Shown piece by piece: positions 5,451 to 6,056 of a stretch of 6,056 nt of DNA (position 1 is the stretch's first letter; every line of letters starts with the position of its first letter). Below the pieces are notes generated by a model. That model was not told where the DNA came from, did no database searches, and saw only the letters and a list, made by a program, of their open reading frames with translations. The DNA comes from DATNIC01 sp035604635 (GTDB taxonomy: Bacteria; Vulcanimicrobiota; Vulcanimicrobiia; Vulcanimicrobiales; Vulcanimicrobiaceae): NCBI GenBank assembly GCA_035604635.1, contig DATNIC010000185.1, forward strand, positions 1 through 6,056, written 5' to 3'. Made by a program: the position numbers and the translations under genes.

Positions 5451-6031
5451 CGGGCGAGCGGCGGTAGGAAGCGATCGGCCTCAAGGACGATGTCGGGAAG
5501 CGCCGCGAGGGCGAACGTGTCGCCATACGTCATCGTGCGCGGCTCTCCGTACCTGCCGCCGTGGTGTGCCGCGTAATGGAATACCCGATCCTTCGCGACA
5601 TCGACCACCAAGTAGTCTTTGATGCCGAAGCCCTCGTAGAGATCACGCTTCGGTCCTTTGTCCTTGGTCAACGAAGAATCTGAGATTTCAACGAACGCGT
5701 ACACTTCATCGACGGTGGGAATACGAACCGAATCTTCGACGGCGCTTCGTGCGAAGACGATGATATCAGGTTGCGGTTCGCTGTATGCCCCAAGAGGCAG
5801 TGATGCGTGGCCAACGACGGCCGCGCGAGTTCCGAGCCGCTCTTTCAGAAAGCTGTCGATCTGCCAATGCAGCAGCCAGTGAGGCTTGCCGATCGGGCTC
5901 ATCTCGACAATGAGGCCGTCGAGCAGCTCGACCCGTTCGTCCGGTTCGATGATCCGGGCGTCCACCATGCGATGGTACTCGTCGACCGTAATCTTGCGCG
6001 GTGTAAGCTCGGCGATCGCCATATCACTCAT
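5447..6031 (-). CDS. Uma2-family (DUF820) putative PD-(D/E)XK endonuclease
   Basis: A 194-residue protein of the Uma2/DUF820 family, predicted from fold to be a restriction-endonuclease-like nuclease. The biological role of the family is not established. Family features in order: ITVDEYHRMVD (14-24), ERVELLDGLIVEMSPIG (32-48) with Glu35 and Asp38, PQPDIIVF (86-93) with the core Asp89, VEISDSSLTKDKGPKRDLY (114-132) with Glu115 and Lys123/125, and GIKDYLVVDV (136-145). The likely catalytic set is Asp89, Glu115 and one of the lysines, so the site looks intact. Length is typical. It faces the monooxygenase and the two stop codons overlap (5447-5450), leaving no room for a separate terminator. Two candidate starts (6031 and 6022) are 9 nt apart; neither has a well-spaced Shine-Dalgarno (GGAAG at 6044-6048 is 12 nt from the first). 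It appears unrelated to the catabolic genes and probably marks the edge of that cluster. Confidence 0.92.
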   Translation of the reverse strand: MSDMAIAELTPRKITVDEYHRMVDARIIEPDERVELLDGLIVEMSPIGKPHWLLHWQIDSFLKERLGTRAAVVGHASLPLGAYSEPQPDIIVFARSAVEDSVRIPTVDEVYAFVEISDSSLTKDKGPKRDLYEGFGIKDYLVVDVAKDRVFHYAAHHGGRYGEPRTMTYGDTFALAALPDIVLEADRFLPPLAR

Positions 6032-6056
6032 CGGAGCATCACACTTCCGTTTTGCC
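6028..6056 (-). other. Possible 3' end of another minus-strand gene entering from the right edge
   Basis: A minus-strand frame is open from the right edge and reads QNGSVMLR before a TGA at 6030-6028. That TGA overlaps the Uma2 start codon at 6031 as ATGA, the same junction as two other gene pairs in this window. It could be the tail of an upstream co-transcribed gene. With only 9 codons visible, chance is quite possible. Confidence 0.25.

Noticed and set aside
1..6056. CRISPR array, insertion sequence, tRNA or rRNA
   Set aside because: No regularly spaced repeats, transposase frames, terminal inverted repeats or cloverleaf/rRNA-like stretches were seen; nearly all of the window is ordinary coding sequence.

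Overview
The window is a bacterial, GC-rich (about 60 % by eye), tightly packed stretch of catabolic and transport-type genes. Both substrate-binding proteins have ordinary cleavable signal peptides without a convincing lipobox, which points to a diderm host with a periplasm. The Uma2-family gene at the right end fits lineages that carry many copies of that family (cyanobacteria, Chloroflexota, Deinococcota, Eremiobacterota-like soil bacteria). I cannot fix the phylum from this sequence; an uncultured soil-type bacterium is only a guess.

Layout. Positions 1-2526 hold a plus-strand cluster: the C-terminal two thirds of a short-chain dehydrogenase (cut by the window edge), a class II aldolase/decarboxylase-family protein (GTG start, 602), and a LivJ-type branched-chain-amino-acid-like substrate-binding protein whose ATG overlaps the aldolase stop (ATGA). 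Positions 2527-2757 contain no intact gene. They do contain, on the minus strand, the first ~40 codons of a second, different short-chain dehydrogenase that is then lost: a gene remnant directly downstream of a minus-strand VOC (glyoxalase/extradiol-dioxygenase fold) gene at 2758-3267. The VOC gene diverges, over only 57 nt, from a second plus-strand pair: a NitT/TauT/THI5-type substrate-binding protein (3325-4269), then a group A FAD-dependent aromatic-ring monooxygenase (4266-5450), again coupled by an ATGA overlap. A minus-strand Uma2-family putative endonuclease (5447-6031) ends tail-to-tail, overlapping the monooxygenase stop by 4 nt.

Taken together, the enzymes (dehydrogenase, class II aldolase/decarboxylase, VOC protein, flavin ring hydroxylase) and two unrelated periplasmic binding proteins look like a mosaic for uptake and breakdown of small aromatic or heteroaromatic acids. 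The substrate is not determined. No ABC permease or ATPase, regulator, tRNA, rRNA, CRISPR array, insertion sequence or convincing terminator is visible. I see no clearly new biological system. The most notable points are the two enzyme/binding-protein pairs with ATGA overlaps, the truncated dehydrogenase at an apparent rearrangement junction, a changed active-site position in the monooxygenase, and an open frame that runs in from the right edge and meets the Uma2 start as ATGA.
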